Shown one piece after another: positions 39,409-49,314 of a DNA stretch of 64,000 bases. Each line of letters starts with the position of its first letter. Position 1 is the stretch's first letter. This DNA is from Prochlorococcus sp. AG-402-L09 (lineage in GTDB: Bacteria > Cyanobacteriota > Cyanobacteriia > PCC-6307 > Cyanobiaceae). A model generated the notes under the pieces. That model had not been told where the DNA came from. It saw nothing but the letters and a program-made list of their open reading frames with translations, and searched no databases. Made by a program: the position numbers and the translations under genes. The DNA is taken from positions 1 through 64,000 of the forward strand of contig QCIK01000005.1 in assembly GCA_003216715.1 (NCBI GenBank), in the 5' to 3' direction.

Positions 39409-40200
39409 TCAGACAACTTGTTTATAAACAATATTTAATTTATTACTTGATATTTGCTTTGAAGCTTTATCTTTAGCGATGAAAGAATTTTTATTTAGAC
39501 AGTAACTTAATAGAAGTTTTAATGTAATAATTGACTGCGAAATTATCTTTACATTTGAAATTTGATCATCTTCTCTCCATGTAATAGGAATAAATCTAAT
39601 TGATCTTTTTCTGTATGAGTGAGAAATTATTCCACAATAATCAAATGTTAAATCATTTGGAAATTTTTGATAATCTCTCTCTAGAAATGCATTTAATTTA
39701 TAAATATTTATTCCAGCACCTAAGTCTAATATTTTTTTTCCTAATATTATGCTAAAAAGATAATTATATACTTTATTACCAAAGGTTCTAAACCAGGAAT
39801 AGTTTTTAAGTTTAGATTTAGGGTGAAATCTAGCACCTAATGTGCAATCATATTCTTTGATTGATTGGTCATTAATATATGGGATCATATCCATTACATC
39901 ACCTTGATCATCACCGTGCAATATCATAATAAAGTCATAATTCTTTTCAATTGCATAATTAAACCCTATTTTTAACGTTCCTCCGTAACCAACATTATTT
40001 TCATTGGTACAAATGAAACCATTTAGGTGTTGATTTGCTTGGAAAGCTTTTGTCGCTGAATTGATTGTTTGATCTTTACTTTTATTCTCAATTATCATTA
40101 TTTCTTCGAATAGATGACTAATAGCAGGGCTAAATTGATTGATAACTCTACCAATCTGATTCTCGCAATTATATGCTGGAATTAAGGCTAATATTTTCAA
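39409..40200 (-). CDS. family 2 glycosyltransferase (DPM/GtrB-like)
   Basis: ILALIPAYNCENQIGRVI, FIMILHGDDQGD, LGARFHPKS. Confidence 0.88.
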   Translation of the reverse strand: MKILALIPAYNCENQIGRVINQFSPAISHLFEEIMIIENKSKDQTINSATKAFQANQHLNGFICTNENNVGYGGTLKIGFNYAIEKNYDFIMILHGDDQGDVMDMIPYINDQSIKEYDCTLGARFHPKSKLKNYSWFRTFGNKVYNYLFSIILGKKILDLGAGINIYKLNAFLERDYQKFPNDLTFDYCGIISHSYRKRSIRFIPITWREDDQISNVKIISQSIITLKLLLSYCLNKNSFIAKDKASKQISSNKLNIVYKQVV

Positions 40201-40640
40201 TTACCCTTCCTGTAGCTAAAATATTTTTCAATTATACCATATGTTATTGTATAGTTAGCTAATAAACTAAATGGAGATATAATTAATTTAATTATTGTTA
40301 GTATTAAGTCTCTTGCTATTAATCCACTTAATATTAACTCTAAGTTTGGAAGTATATTAGCTTCCAGAAATAACAATATAAATGAGATTATATTAATTAC
40401 TAATATTTTTGCTAAAGTCTGAATTATTAACTTCCTTTTGAAATTAATTCTTTGATGATCAAATATGTAATACCAAGAGAATATATATACAAAAATGAGA
40501 GCTATAAAATCACCGATTATATTGCTACTGAAAGCTTTTAGTTCAAATATATTCTGACATGTAAAAAAAATAATAACAGATAATAACAATCCACAACCAG
40601 AAATTATAGAATATTTTAGAAATTTGATTTTATGATTCAT
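40197..40640 (-). CDS. GtrA-like flippase membrane protein
   Basis: Four hydrophobic segments; FLKYSIISGCGLLLSVIIFF...FVYIFSWYYIFDH typical of GtrA family; overlaps GT2 start. Confidence 0.7.
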   Translation of the reverse strand: MNHKIKFLKYSIISGCGLLLSVIIFFTCQNIFELKAFSSNIIGDFIALIFVYIFSWYYIFDHQRINFKRKLIIQTLAKILVINIISFILLFLEANILPNLELILSGLIARDLILTIIKLIISPFSLLANYTITYGIIEKYFSYRKGN

Positions 40641-41153
40641 TAGAACTCTATCTTATTTATTTAAATAAAGAATGTATCTTATTCAGCTTAATAGTATTCT
40701 TTATTTTTATCAACTATTTATATTTCTAAATATTCATTTTGTCAAGTATTTAATTTAGAGAATTTTTATTCTTCATAACTTATGAATCATTATATGCAAA
40801 ACCAATACTTGATAAACAATTAGATCGTTTTATCTATCCTTCCCTAATACAACTCGTGAAATACACCCTCCTCCAGAAGTTTTTGATCTAAATCCACAAA
40901 TATTATAGAGATCTCAATTCCCATAAAAAAATATTTACTAGATACTTTTGAATATGACATGATTTGAAAAGAGCTTATTATTTTTATACTCAAATAGATC
41001 CTCTTGTAATAACTAATTTGATTCTTTACTATTCAAGATAAGTAACAAGCTAAATCTTTTATCACCATTTTTATTCATAAATCGTTAATGATTTATCTTT
41101 TTTTTTATATTACACAATTTTTTATTGGTTTGGTATAATTAATTAGAATAATT

Positions 41154-42623
41154 ATGGTTTTGAATTTAAATCTCTATAACAGTGGAAAGCTTACTAATGT
41201 CAATGATCACGGTCCTTTTAATCGTATTATAGCAGTATATGGAATTGAAGTCGGAGGTCTCAATGCTATTGGTGGTAATTCAGCTGTTGATGATGAATTT
41301 TTGCGAAAAGTAGCTCAAACAATAAAAATATTGCTCAATCCAAATGGTAAAGATATAGATCAAAATTCACAATTAAGTGCTATAAAAAAGCTTAAAGAAG
41401 TTGATACGTTACAAAGAGTAGGTGCTGGAGAATATACTTCTTATACCCCAAGATTAGATGACGGTAATTACTCAGGTTGGGATATAACTAATGATAGTCA
41501 TTCTCTTACTGACTTTATCTGGCAATATAATCTTCCTGGAGAACCATATAAAACAAGTCATGATCAAATTACAGAAGTCTTGGAACATTTACTTCATACT
41601 TTGGTTAGATTTGCACTTCCTGGTGCTTACCCGGAGGTATTCCTATTAATTGATGAAAGAAGTGAAAAATTTAGAAATTATGAAAAACCTATTTTATCGG
41701 GTTTGCTTTATGAAGCTGCAAAAGAAGCAATTAAAAATAAGGTTTTCGATCCCTCTAGTTATTATCATTTAGGTCAAGATAGTTATGATTATTGGAAAAC
41801 TGTTATGGTGGAGTATCAATATGCTTTAACTTTCGCTGAGTGGAATTATATCAAAAAATACGTACAAGGTGGAAGTCTTGATCCTGAATGGTCTGATTCG
41901 TTTTTAACTGTTGATGCGATAAAAAATAGTAATCCTTTAGGGCATCAATTATATGAGGATTATATTTCTAAAGTAATAGTAAAACCTTCCGAGGATGAAC
42001 TTGAAGTAATGTTTAAAGATGATAATTTAGGAACTTCTAATTACATACCTGATAGTACAAATTACCAATTAGATTCATTTTATATCTTGGATAATATCAA
42101 GGATTATGATGGTAATATTCATGGATATTTAGGGAATAATGTTCCTATTGGCGTTATTTCTGCATATAAGTATCAAGGTAAATTAGATGTAAATAACGAT
42201 GGAATAATAGAAGCGATTTTTACGAATGCCGATAGTGGACGGTGGGTTACAGCATCGATTGATCCTGTGACTGGAGATTTTGACTATACCAAGTATGGAG
42301 CTGGCGGAACAACAAGAATTGTCGGTATTTACCAAGATCCCTTAGTCGCTAAAGGTCTTGTCGAGAAAGACAGTGATCTAGATGGATCTAGAACTTTTAT
42401 TAATGATCTTAAGTTAGATAATCTTGTTTTGAAATCTGTTGGTGACTATGACAGGGATGGATATCAAGAGATCTACTGGAGCAAAGTAGATAACTCTGCA
42501 TACTTAAGGGCTGTTATGCATTCTGATGGCAATATTCAATATGCTAACTATCAAAACCTCGAGCAAATGACTGATTACCTAACTAGGAATAACTTCATTG
42601 ATACAATTAAACTAATTGCATAA
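41154..42623 (+). CDS. hypothetical protein with acidic repeat-type C-terminal domain (shared with next gene)
   Basis: 489-aa ORF; last ~185 aa strongly similar to C-terminus of 42645..43550; no N-terminal signal peptide. Confidence 0.75.
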   Translation: MVLNLNLYNSGKLTNVNDHGPFNRIIAVYGIEVGGLNAIGGNSAVDDEFLRKVAQTIKILLNPNGKDIDQNSQLSAIKKLKEVDTLQRVGAGEYTSYTPRLDDGNYSGWDITNDSHSLTDFIWQYNLPGEPYKTSHDQITEVLEHLLHTLVRFALPGAYPEVFLLIDERSEKFRNYEKPILSGLLYEAAKEAIKNKVFDPSSYYHLGQDSYDYWKTVMVEYQYALTFAEWNYIKKYVQGGSLDPEWSDSFLTVDAIKNSNPLGHQLYEDYISKVIVKPSEDELEVMFKDDNLGTSNYIPDSTNYQLDSFYILDNIKDYDGNIHGYLGNNVPIGVISAYKYQGKLDVNNDGIIEAIFTNADSGRWVTASIDPVTGDFDYTKYGAGGTTRIVGIYQDPLVAKGLVEKDSDLDGSRTFINDLKLDNLVLKSVGDYDRDGYQEIYWSKVDNSAYLRAVMHSDGNIQYANYQNLEQMTDYLTRNNFIDTIKLIA

Positions 42624-42644
42624 TTACCTTAACGAGGCTCTTAA

Positions 42645-43550
42645 ATGACAACAGAGGTTTCTTCTAGTGGATTAAAAATTCAAGATTTAGTTGTTGGTCA
42701 AGGCCCAGAAGCTTCCTCTGGAAATCCTTTAATAGTTAATTATCTTGGAACACTTGATGATGGAACTGTTTTTGATAGTACTTATACTCTCAAATCTCCT
42801 TACAGCTTCCAATTAGGAGCAGGTACTGTTATTCCAGGATTTGAGGAAGGTGTTACTGGTATGAAAGTTGGTGGTAAGCGGAAACTAGTTATTCCACCTG
42901 AACTTGCTTATGGAGATCAAATAAATGGATTAATACCTGCCAATTCAACTTTAAATTTTGAAGTTCAATTGTTAAGTACATCATATAATCTACAAAAGTA
43001 TTCTACGTACGAAATAAATCCACCTTTTAAAGATTATGATGGGAATACGCATGGATATTTAAATGAAGCACCTGAAGATATTAAACCTCTTTATAAATAT
43101 CAAGGAGTTTTAGATGTTAATAATGATGGTATTTATGAATTCATTTTTACTAATAAAGGAAGTGGGCGTTGGGCTACTTCATCAATAGATCCAATTACTG
43201 GATTTATTGATTCTTCTAAGCATGGTGAAGGCGGCTCTACAAGAATTGTTGGCATCTATGAAGATCCTTTAGTTGCAAATGGTACTGTGGAAAAAGATAG
43301 TGATTTTGATAGCTCTAAAACATTTTTTAATGATCTAAAACTTGATAATCTAATACTTAAAACTGTTGGTGATTTTGATGGGGATGGATTTCAAGAATTG
43401 TATTGGAGCAAGGTAGATAATACTGCTTACTTAAGAGCTGTTATGCATTCTGATGGCAATATTCAATATGCAAATTATCAGAATTTAGATCAGATGACTA
43501 ATTATTTAACTAGTAATGGATTCGCAGATACTGTTGCTTTAATCGCCTGA
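42645..43550 (+). CDS. FKBP-type peptidyl-prolyl isomerase fused to the same C-terminal domain
   Basis: LIVNYLGTLDDGTVFDSTY...GAGTVIPGFEEGVTGMKVGGKRKLVIPPELAYGD plus C-terminal DVNNDGIYEFIFTN...DFDGDGFQELYWSKVDNTAYLRAVMHSDGNIQYANYQN. Confidence 0.9.
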   Translation: MTTEVSSSGLKIQDLVVGQGPEASSGNPLIVNYLGTLDDGTVFDSTYTLKSPYSFQLGAGTVIPGFEEGVTGMKVGGKRKLVIPPELAYGDQINGLIPANSTLNFEVQLLSTSYNLQKYSTYEINPPFKDYDGNTHGYLNEAPEDIKPLYKYQGVLDVNNDGIYEFIFTNKGSGRWATSSIDPITGFIDSSKHGEGGSTRIVGIYEDPLVANGTVEKDSDFDSSKTFFNDLKLDNLILKTVGDFDGDGFQELYWSKVDNTAYLRAVMHSDGNIQYANYQNLDQMTNYLTSNGFADTVALIA

Positions 43551-43623
43551 TTTTGCTAATCAGATTTAAGTTACTGTTTCACTAAAAGTTAGCTCTCAGT
43601 GACTATAGTTAACTGTTGAATAG

Positions 43624-43782
43624 ATGATGAATGTTGATTCTTTATTGGAACATCTAGAGTCATCGGAGGGAATTAATAAAATCATCTTGGTGATTATTAT
43701 CTTCGCTGCTATCAATGTCATTTTTATTACATATAGCATAGTATTAGGAAAACTTACGGAATGGCAAAAAACAACAAGATAA
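43624..43782 (+). CDS. 52-aa single-TM hypothetical protein
   Basis: Manual translation MMNVDSLLEHLESSEGINKIILVIIIFAAINVIFITYSIVLGKLTEWQKTTR*. Confidence 0.45.
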   Translation: MMNVDSLLEHLESSEGINKIILVIIIFAAINVIFITYSIVLGKLTEWQKTTR

Positions 43783-43837
43783 ACAAAAAATTCAATAAGC
43801 TAAAATTGATAAATTATCTCCCAAAAAGAAATAGTTT

Positions 43838-43868
43838 ATATTTATTTATTTATTTATTTATTTATTTT
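43838..43868. repeat. (TTTA)n microsatellite
   Basis: tatttatttatttatttatttatttatttt read directly. Confidence 0.9.
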
Positions 43869-43992
43869 GGCTATACAGATAACTATAAATAGGTAGTCGA
43901 CTCAAGATGAAATTTCATCTTCTGTTCTTTTCAATATAACTTCTGAATCTCAATTTATAGCCATAATAATTTAAAGATATTTTGTGATTTGA

Positions 43993-44529
43993 TTATTTAA
44001 TTTCGCATTGGAGCTCTGCCAGAGCTTCAGTTGGAAGGCAAAGGAAGGTGTCCAATACTTTATTTTCAGTAAGAGGGATTGTTGATATACCTACTAGTTT
44101 TGCTTTACCATTTTTCTGCAGAATAAGACCTTCTCCTTCATGTAATTTGCCTTTTACTTTTCCTGTAGTAAGTGTTGTTTGAACTAATAAAGCAGGAAAT
44201 TTAATTATAGGTCCAATACTAAAAATAAATTTGGATTCAAATTTCAATAACACTTCTCCAGAATTTATATCAATAGTTCCCTCTAGATTATCCAAAGACA
44301 TATCAATTTTCAAACCTGGCGGTAATGGAAGAGATAAGAATTTTGTCGTTCGTGATGTCAGAGAAGGAATTGAAAATGTTTTAGACGAAAATCTTAAGCA
44401 AAGGATTTTATTGTTTGGACTTGGAAGTAATGTTGCTTTACCTCCTCCTCCATTAGCATTGTAGGTAAAAGGTGGATATGAACCAATTTTTAATCGACAT
44501 CCATCTAAGCTTTTTAGTTGCATGTGCAA
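43993..44529 (-). CDS. conserved hypothetical protein
   Basis: 178-aa ORF, beta-rich composition. Confidence 0.65.
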   Translation of the reverse strand: MHMQLKSLDGCRLKIGSYPPFTYNANGGGGKATLLPSPNNKILCLRFSSKTFSIPSLTSRTTKFLSLPLPPGLKIDMSLDNLEGTIDINSGEVLLKFESKFIFSIGPIIKFPALLVQTTLTTGKVKGKLHEGEGLILQKNGKAKLVGISTIPLTENKVLDTFLCLPTEALAELQCEIK

Positions 44530-44839
44530 ATCAATAACTTATTATTTATACTCTAATAGATATCAATTTTTCATCGTAGTAAAAAAATAGCTAATAATAG
44601 AAAGATTAGTAGGCTATTTCCCGAACTTACATACATCGCATGTAGACGATCCAAGCATTTCTTAATTTGTTTCCTAAACTATGACTGATAACTTAAAAAA
44701 GTCAGTAGTTCTTTTACCATAGTTATCCTTATTCATAGGCTGTATGGGCACATTTTAATTTTTAATTAAATCATTATGTGCATTTGGTCATTCCACGTAT
44801 TTTTTAATGATCAGATAAATTATAATGGTTAATTAAACC

Positions 44840-45157
44840 TTGTTCTTGATGTCTTCAAATTTAACTCCAGATTGGTCTTCAGAATTTGAACATTATAAGA
44901 AATTATCTAGAGAAGTAGTTACCAATGAAGATATAATTAATTTTTTTAATCAGAACCAGAAAGCTTTTTATCTTGATAGCTTTTCTTCTACTTGGTCTCA
45001 AATGATGGAAGCTTACGAAGTTAAAGAAAGTTTAACTTCAGATCAATTAAATCAACTCGAAGAAATGCAATGGCAGGAAATGCCTGAATCGTTAAAACTT
45101 TTTGCATACGACTTTTGCATTAAGAATGGTTTTTGTTACACTGCTACTTGTAGTTAG
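44840..45157 (+). CDS. hypothetical protein
   Basis: 105-aa ORF. Confidence 0.5.
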   Translation: MFLMSSNLTPDWSSEFEHYKKLSREVVTNEDIINFFNQNQKAFYLDSFSSTWSQMMEAYEVKESLTSDQLNQLEEMQWQEMPESLKLFAYDFCIKNGFCYTATCS

Positions 45158-45223
45158 ATTAATACTTATCTATTTTGAATTAGCGATATAAAATAAGTAT
45201 AGAGGGATTAAAATAGCTTGACT

Positions 45224-45430
45224 TCAATTATCTTTTCTTTTATCTTTTAATTTCTCTCTATTTGAAACCCATGATTTAAAGTTTTCATCTTCTACTTTTT
45301 CTCTCCACTCTTTAGATGAAATAGGTAGTTTCGTTTTATTCTTTTGTATTCTTATTTTCTTCAAGGTTAAATATAAATTTAAATAAGCAGCGATTACTAA
45401 TAGAAAAAGGAAAATAGTATTGATGCTCAT
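45224..45430 (-). CDS. small single-TM hypothetical protein
   Basis: 68-aa ORF with N-terminal TM and basic/charged tail. Confidence 0.45.
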   Translation of the reverse strand: MSINTIFLFLLVIAAYLNLYLTLKKIRIQKNKTKLPISSKEWREKVEDENFKSWVSNREKLKDKRKDN

Positions 45431-45675
45431 TTTTCTTTTCTTTTTAATTATTTATATAAATGATAATCTAATTGGTGCAAGAAGTATATAAATTAATAAG
45501 TGATAGTTAATATTGTATAGTGCGAAAGTGTTTACGATGTATTTGAGATAACTTTTATCTATTTCATGAGCCTTTTGATTTTCAACTGATTCTAAAAATA
45601 AAATTTTATATCTAGTTTCTATTTGATTTTTGACTTGACTTAATTAGTGGTTGACCTCCCTAGTATCCTCATCCC

Positions 45676-45753
45676 TGCCGAGCACATGTAAGGATGTGTA
45701 TAGCCAACAGATAAATTAGAGCCGTTTTTCTATAACGTTGGATGAATTCGGCA
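45676..45753 (+). ncRNA. candidate three-way-junction structured RNA
   Basis: P1 TGCCGA(45676-81)/TCGGCA(45748-53); P2 CACAT/ATGTG (45683-98); P3 CCAAC/GTTGG (45704-41), all nested in a long intergenic region. Confidence 0.3.
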
Positions 45754-46080
45754 TAGTGTAAGTATATATAAGATTTTCTTAATCATCTAATCATCAACTC
45801 AAATTGTTAATCTCAAAAGCAGACTATCTTGATTAAGTAGTTATGTTGACGAAGTATAGCTAATGGTTTTATTGAATTAACGAAAGCATAGATTTATACT
45901 ATTAATTTCTTTGAAAGGAAAAGGTTTGATAGCATTGAGGAGTCTGAAGCATTAAGAGTTTGTTCATCTTCCAGCTGTCGTAAATTTCTTTATTTTTTTA
46001 TATAATATTTGTATAAATACTTTGTAAGTAGGTATGAGTACATAGTGTTATCTTCTACCCCCTTTTGGTGAATTCTAAAA

Positions 46081-46485
46081 TTGCCTTTTATGATTAATTT
46101 TAATAAACTATCTGCTTTAGCTAGAATTATAATTTTATTTTTAATTCTTTGCTTAAATACACCCGTTTTACAAGCAATAGAGCTAGATATAACTTCAGCT
46201 CAAAGTTCAGTCGGCAAAAGATTTGCAAGTAAATTTTGCGAAGCAAAAGTTGAAGGTTTCTCCTTAGAAGCTTCCAGTGAGTTTGCGTTAAATAATACTT
46301 ATCTAAAATTTGTAGCTTTTCCTAATGATAAAAAATTTATAGAAGATCTTTGGGACTTTACTGTTGCGCGAATTAAAAAAGATTGTGGCGACTATATAAC
46401 TAAAAATGAAGAGAATGACCTAAAAGATTTCTTTCAGGAAGAGGGAGATATTGCAAGTAATCGTGATTTATATTTGCCACATTAA
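46081..46485 (+). CDS. hypothetical secreted protein
   Basis: Signal-like N-terminus; overlaps next ATG. Confidence 0.5.
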   Translation: MPFMINFNKLSALARIIILFLILCLNTPVLQAIELDITSAQSSVGKRFASKFCEAKVEGFSLEASSEFALNNTYLKFVAFPNDKKFIEDLWDFTVARIKKDCGDYITKNEENDLKDFFQEEGDIASNRDLYLPH

Positions 46486-47594
46486 TGAGTCGTTTTTATG
46501 ACATTATCGTTGTAGGTGCTGGTATTTCTGGATGTACTTTTGCATCATCTTTCAATAAAAGATTTTCTGATGCATCCATATTATTGGTTGAATATGGAAG
46601 GCGACTTGGCGGCAGGTCAACAACGAGAAAATCAAGAAAAAATAAAAATTTTATATTTGATCATGGATTGCCAGCAATCAGCTTTAGTGAAAATATTTCA
46701 AATGACTTATTTTCAATAATTTCTCCATTAATAAAGTCAAAAAAATTGATTGATATAACTCAAGATATTTTAGTGATTAATGAATTTGGCAAAATATATC
46801 ATGCAGACAGCAATGAGAAAGTTTATAGGAGTTTACCTTTTATGATCAATTTTTGTGATGCAATAATTAGTCAATCTAGTAATCCAAAAAAAATTAATTT
46901 TTTATTTCAATCATTGACTAAAACAATTAGACGTAGGAATGATTTATGGGAGTTAAAAATTAATGATAAAAGATTAGTTAACTGTAAAAATTTAGTTATT
47001 TCAAGTTCTCTAATAGCGCACCCACGATGTTTAGGGATTTTGAATATCAATTCTTTGCCACTTAGAGATGCGGTTAAGGAAGGTAATGATAAGACTATAG
47101 ATTCTTTACTTAGTATAATAAATAAGCAAGAATATATAAAGAGAAAAAATTATATTTTTTATGTATCCAATTCTAAAACTGTGAGTAATTTTAAGTACAA
47201 ATATCTACAACTATATTTTTCAAAAGCTATTAGGGATGATTTTAATTTTGAAAGAATAATTTTTCAAGGACAGTCTGATGGATCGATGATTATAGTCTTA
47301 CACTGTTTTTATATTAATAAATTTATTGGTGATAATGATAATAGAATTATTGAATCTTTAATGATGATTTTTTGTAACCAAAATAAGTTCTTAGATTTAT
47401 TTATGCAAGCTAAACTTTTCGATATAATGTATTGGAGAGCATCTCAACCTATTAATAACTTAGTATCTAAGGAATTACAGTGGTCTTCTATTAGTAATAT
47501 TGGATTTTGTGGAGATTGGTTTGATTTTGAGGGTTGTTCACGTGTAGAGGCCGCTATGAATAGTTCAATCAGATTATCCCAATTAATTAGCTGA
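46485..47594 (+). CDS. NAD(P)/FAD-dependent amine oxidase/renalase-like protein
   Basis: DIIVVGAGISGCTFASSF, GRRLGGRSTTRKS, C-terminal GFCGDWFDFEGCSRVEAAMNSS. Confidence 0.8.
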   Translation: MSRFYDIIVVGAGISGCTFASSFNKRFSDASILLVEYGRRLGGRSTTRKSRKNKNFIFDHGLPAISFSENISNDLFSIISPLIKSKKLIDITQDILVINEFGKIYHADSNEKVYRSLPFMINFCDAIISQSSNPKKINFLFQSLTKTIRRRNDLWELKINDKRLVNCKNLVISSSLIAHPRCLGILNINSLPLRDAVKEGNDKTIDSLLSIINKQEYIKRKNYIFYVSNSKTVSNFKYKYLQLYFSKAIRDDFNFERIIFQGQSDGSMIIVLHCFYINKFIGDNDNRIIESLMMIFCNQNKFLDLFMQAKLFDIMYWRASQPINNLVSKELQWSSISNIGFCGDWFDFEGCSRVEAAMNSSIRLSQLIS

Positions 47595-47718
47595 AACTTA
47601 TTCCCTTTAGAATTATATAGAATTCTAGACTTGCTGATTTAAAATTTTATTTTTCTATCTATTGACTTTTTATAAAAACTTATTAGCTTGATGTAGTAAA
47701 TAAAACTAATTTGATAGG

Positions 47719-47892
47719 ATGACTTCTTCGACTTTATCTATTAACAGTAAAAGAAGTACTTTTGATATAACGATTTTAATTCATCCATTTAAGTTTTTTA
47801 TTATTAATACCATCGTAGCTTTCATTTTTTTATTTATTGCCATTGAAGAAATTGAATGGGCTTTATTTTCAGTTCTTGTTAAAAATAGATGA
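47719..47892 (+). CDS. 57-aa single-TM hypothetical protein
   Basis: Manual translation MTSSTLSINSKRSTFDITILIHPFKFFIINTIVAFIFLFIAIEEIEWALFSVLVKNR*. Confidence 0.4.
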   Translation: MTSSTLSINSKRSTFDITILIHPFKFFIINTIVAFIFLFIAIEEIEWALFSVLVKNR

Positions 47893-48024
47893 TTTTATTA
47901 TTGATAATACATCTTCGTATATAAAAAAAATATTTTAAGTTTATTAAAATTCTGGAAAATACATGTATTACTGCTTGCTTTATTCGTGTGTAATAGATAT
48001 ACATGATTTATATTCTTCTTTATT

Positions 48025-48297
48025 ATGATTACGCTCGTTTTTCTACTCGTTCTCGGATTGGCTGGGTGGACTGTCTCAACATTAATGAGTAAAGGCAAGC
48101 ATCAAGATGAAATTCAAAAAGAATTAGGAAATATATTTGAGAGCTTTAAGTATCTAGTGGCTTCTGTTACGTCTCTTGTAAAGTTATTGATGAAGGATTC
48201 TATTGCCTCTGCTAAAGATGATGACTTTGGGCCTATGAAGTCTAATGTTATTGATCTTCTTAAGCTTGAAAAGAAAGATAAAGAGGAAGCTGCTTAA
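48025..48297 (+). CDS. hypothetical membrane-anchored protein
   Basis: 90-aa ORF with N-terminal TM. Confidence 0.5.
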   Translation: MITLVFLLVLGLAGWTVSTLMSKGKHQDEIQKELGNIFESFKYLVASVTSLVKLLMKDSIASAKDDDFGPMKSNVIDLLKLEKKDKEEAA

Positions 48298-48343
48298 TTA
48301 TTACTTAATTTTTATACTCAATACTTCTTCTTTCAGTTAAATA

Positions 48344-48646
48344 CTAGCTTCTTCTAATCCATGAAGGTGCTCCCGAGAACCATTCTCCAAGATCATCTTT
48401 CTCTGGATTGTAAGTGGAATGTGGGTCAGGTGAACATAAATCTAGTCCATTCAATAATTTGTCTATTGGATTGTTGCTAATTTTGTTTCTTTGCATATGT
48501 GATGCTTTTCGTAACCAAGAAGATACGTTTTGATTACGCGATGCAAATTTGTTTATATAAATTCTCTCTTCAAGACTTACTTCATTACCTTGACTGATTC
48601 TAATTAATATTTCTTGTATTCGAATTCTAGTGGATGTGGAAAGCAT
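48344..48646 (-). CDS. hypothetical protein
   Basis: 100-aa ORF. Confidence 0.5.
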   Translation of the reverse strand: MLSTSTRIRIQEILIRISQGNEVSLEERIYINKFASRNQNVSSWLRKASHMQRNKISNNPIDKLLNGLDLCSPDPHSTYNPEKDDLGEWFSGAPSWIRRS

Positions 48647-48757
48647 GCAATCTTTTATATTTTTTTATTTCTAGCTTGTAATAGATAAAGTGCAAGACAA
48701 CTAGATAAAAATTTAGAATTTATTAAAAAACCTTTCAAATTAGTAAACTGAGATGAT

Positions 48758-49171
48758 CTATGAATCTTTATGTAGTCTATTTTGCCTATTTTTCTTAACC
48801 TCTCCTCTTTTTTTCTTTGATTCAACTCTTTTCCTTTTAGACGAATTAGTGGGTGTTGTAGGTTTTCTTACTTTTTTTTCTGATATTATTATATCTTTTA
48901 TAAGAGAGATTAATTTTTCTATAGCTAACTTTCTATTTTCATATTGACTTCTTTTTTCTTTAACCTTTATATAAACACATCCATTATTAATTTTATTGTT
49001 AAATGCCTTTAACAGAAGATATTTTTGTGATGAATTTAATGCTTTTGAATTATGAATGTTGAAAATTAACTCAACTTGAGTTTCTATTTTGTTTACATTC
49101 TGACCACCAGGACCTGAAGAGCGTGAGAAACGCCATTTGATTTCATTATTTGGAATAATTAATTTTTTCAT
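48758..49171 (-). CDS. arfB: peptidyl-tRNA hydrolase / ribosome-rescue factor ArfB-like
   Basis: RSSGPGGQNVNKIETQVEL GGQ motif and basic C-terminal tail. Confidence 0.88.
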   Translation of the reverse strand: MKKLIIPNNEIKWRFSRSSGPGGQNVNKIETQVELIFNIHNSKALNSSQKYLLLKAFNNKINNGCVYIKVKEKRSQYENRKLAIEKLISLIKDIIISEKKVRKPTTPTNSSKRKRVESKKKRGEVKKNRQNRLHKDS

Positions 49172-49314
49172 TGATTTCTAGACTCATGTTTTATTTGATC
49201 TACATATTTGTCATTATCATCGCACATATTATATGTTTTTAACTATTATTATACTTCTTATATTAATCTAATTCTTAGCTTCATATGTTAATAATAAAAA
49301 TCTTTCCTAATAGA

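Noticed and set aside
44231-44464. Plus-strand ORF opposite 43993..44529
   Set aside because: Reverse-frame shadow; the minus-strand ORF is longer with plausible protein composition.
45661-45760. Glutamine (glnA) riboswitch as identity of the three-way-junction candidate
   Set aside because: The GGACGGAAGUAGG-type core expected for that class is not present; kept only as an unclassified candidate.
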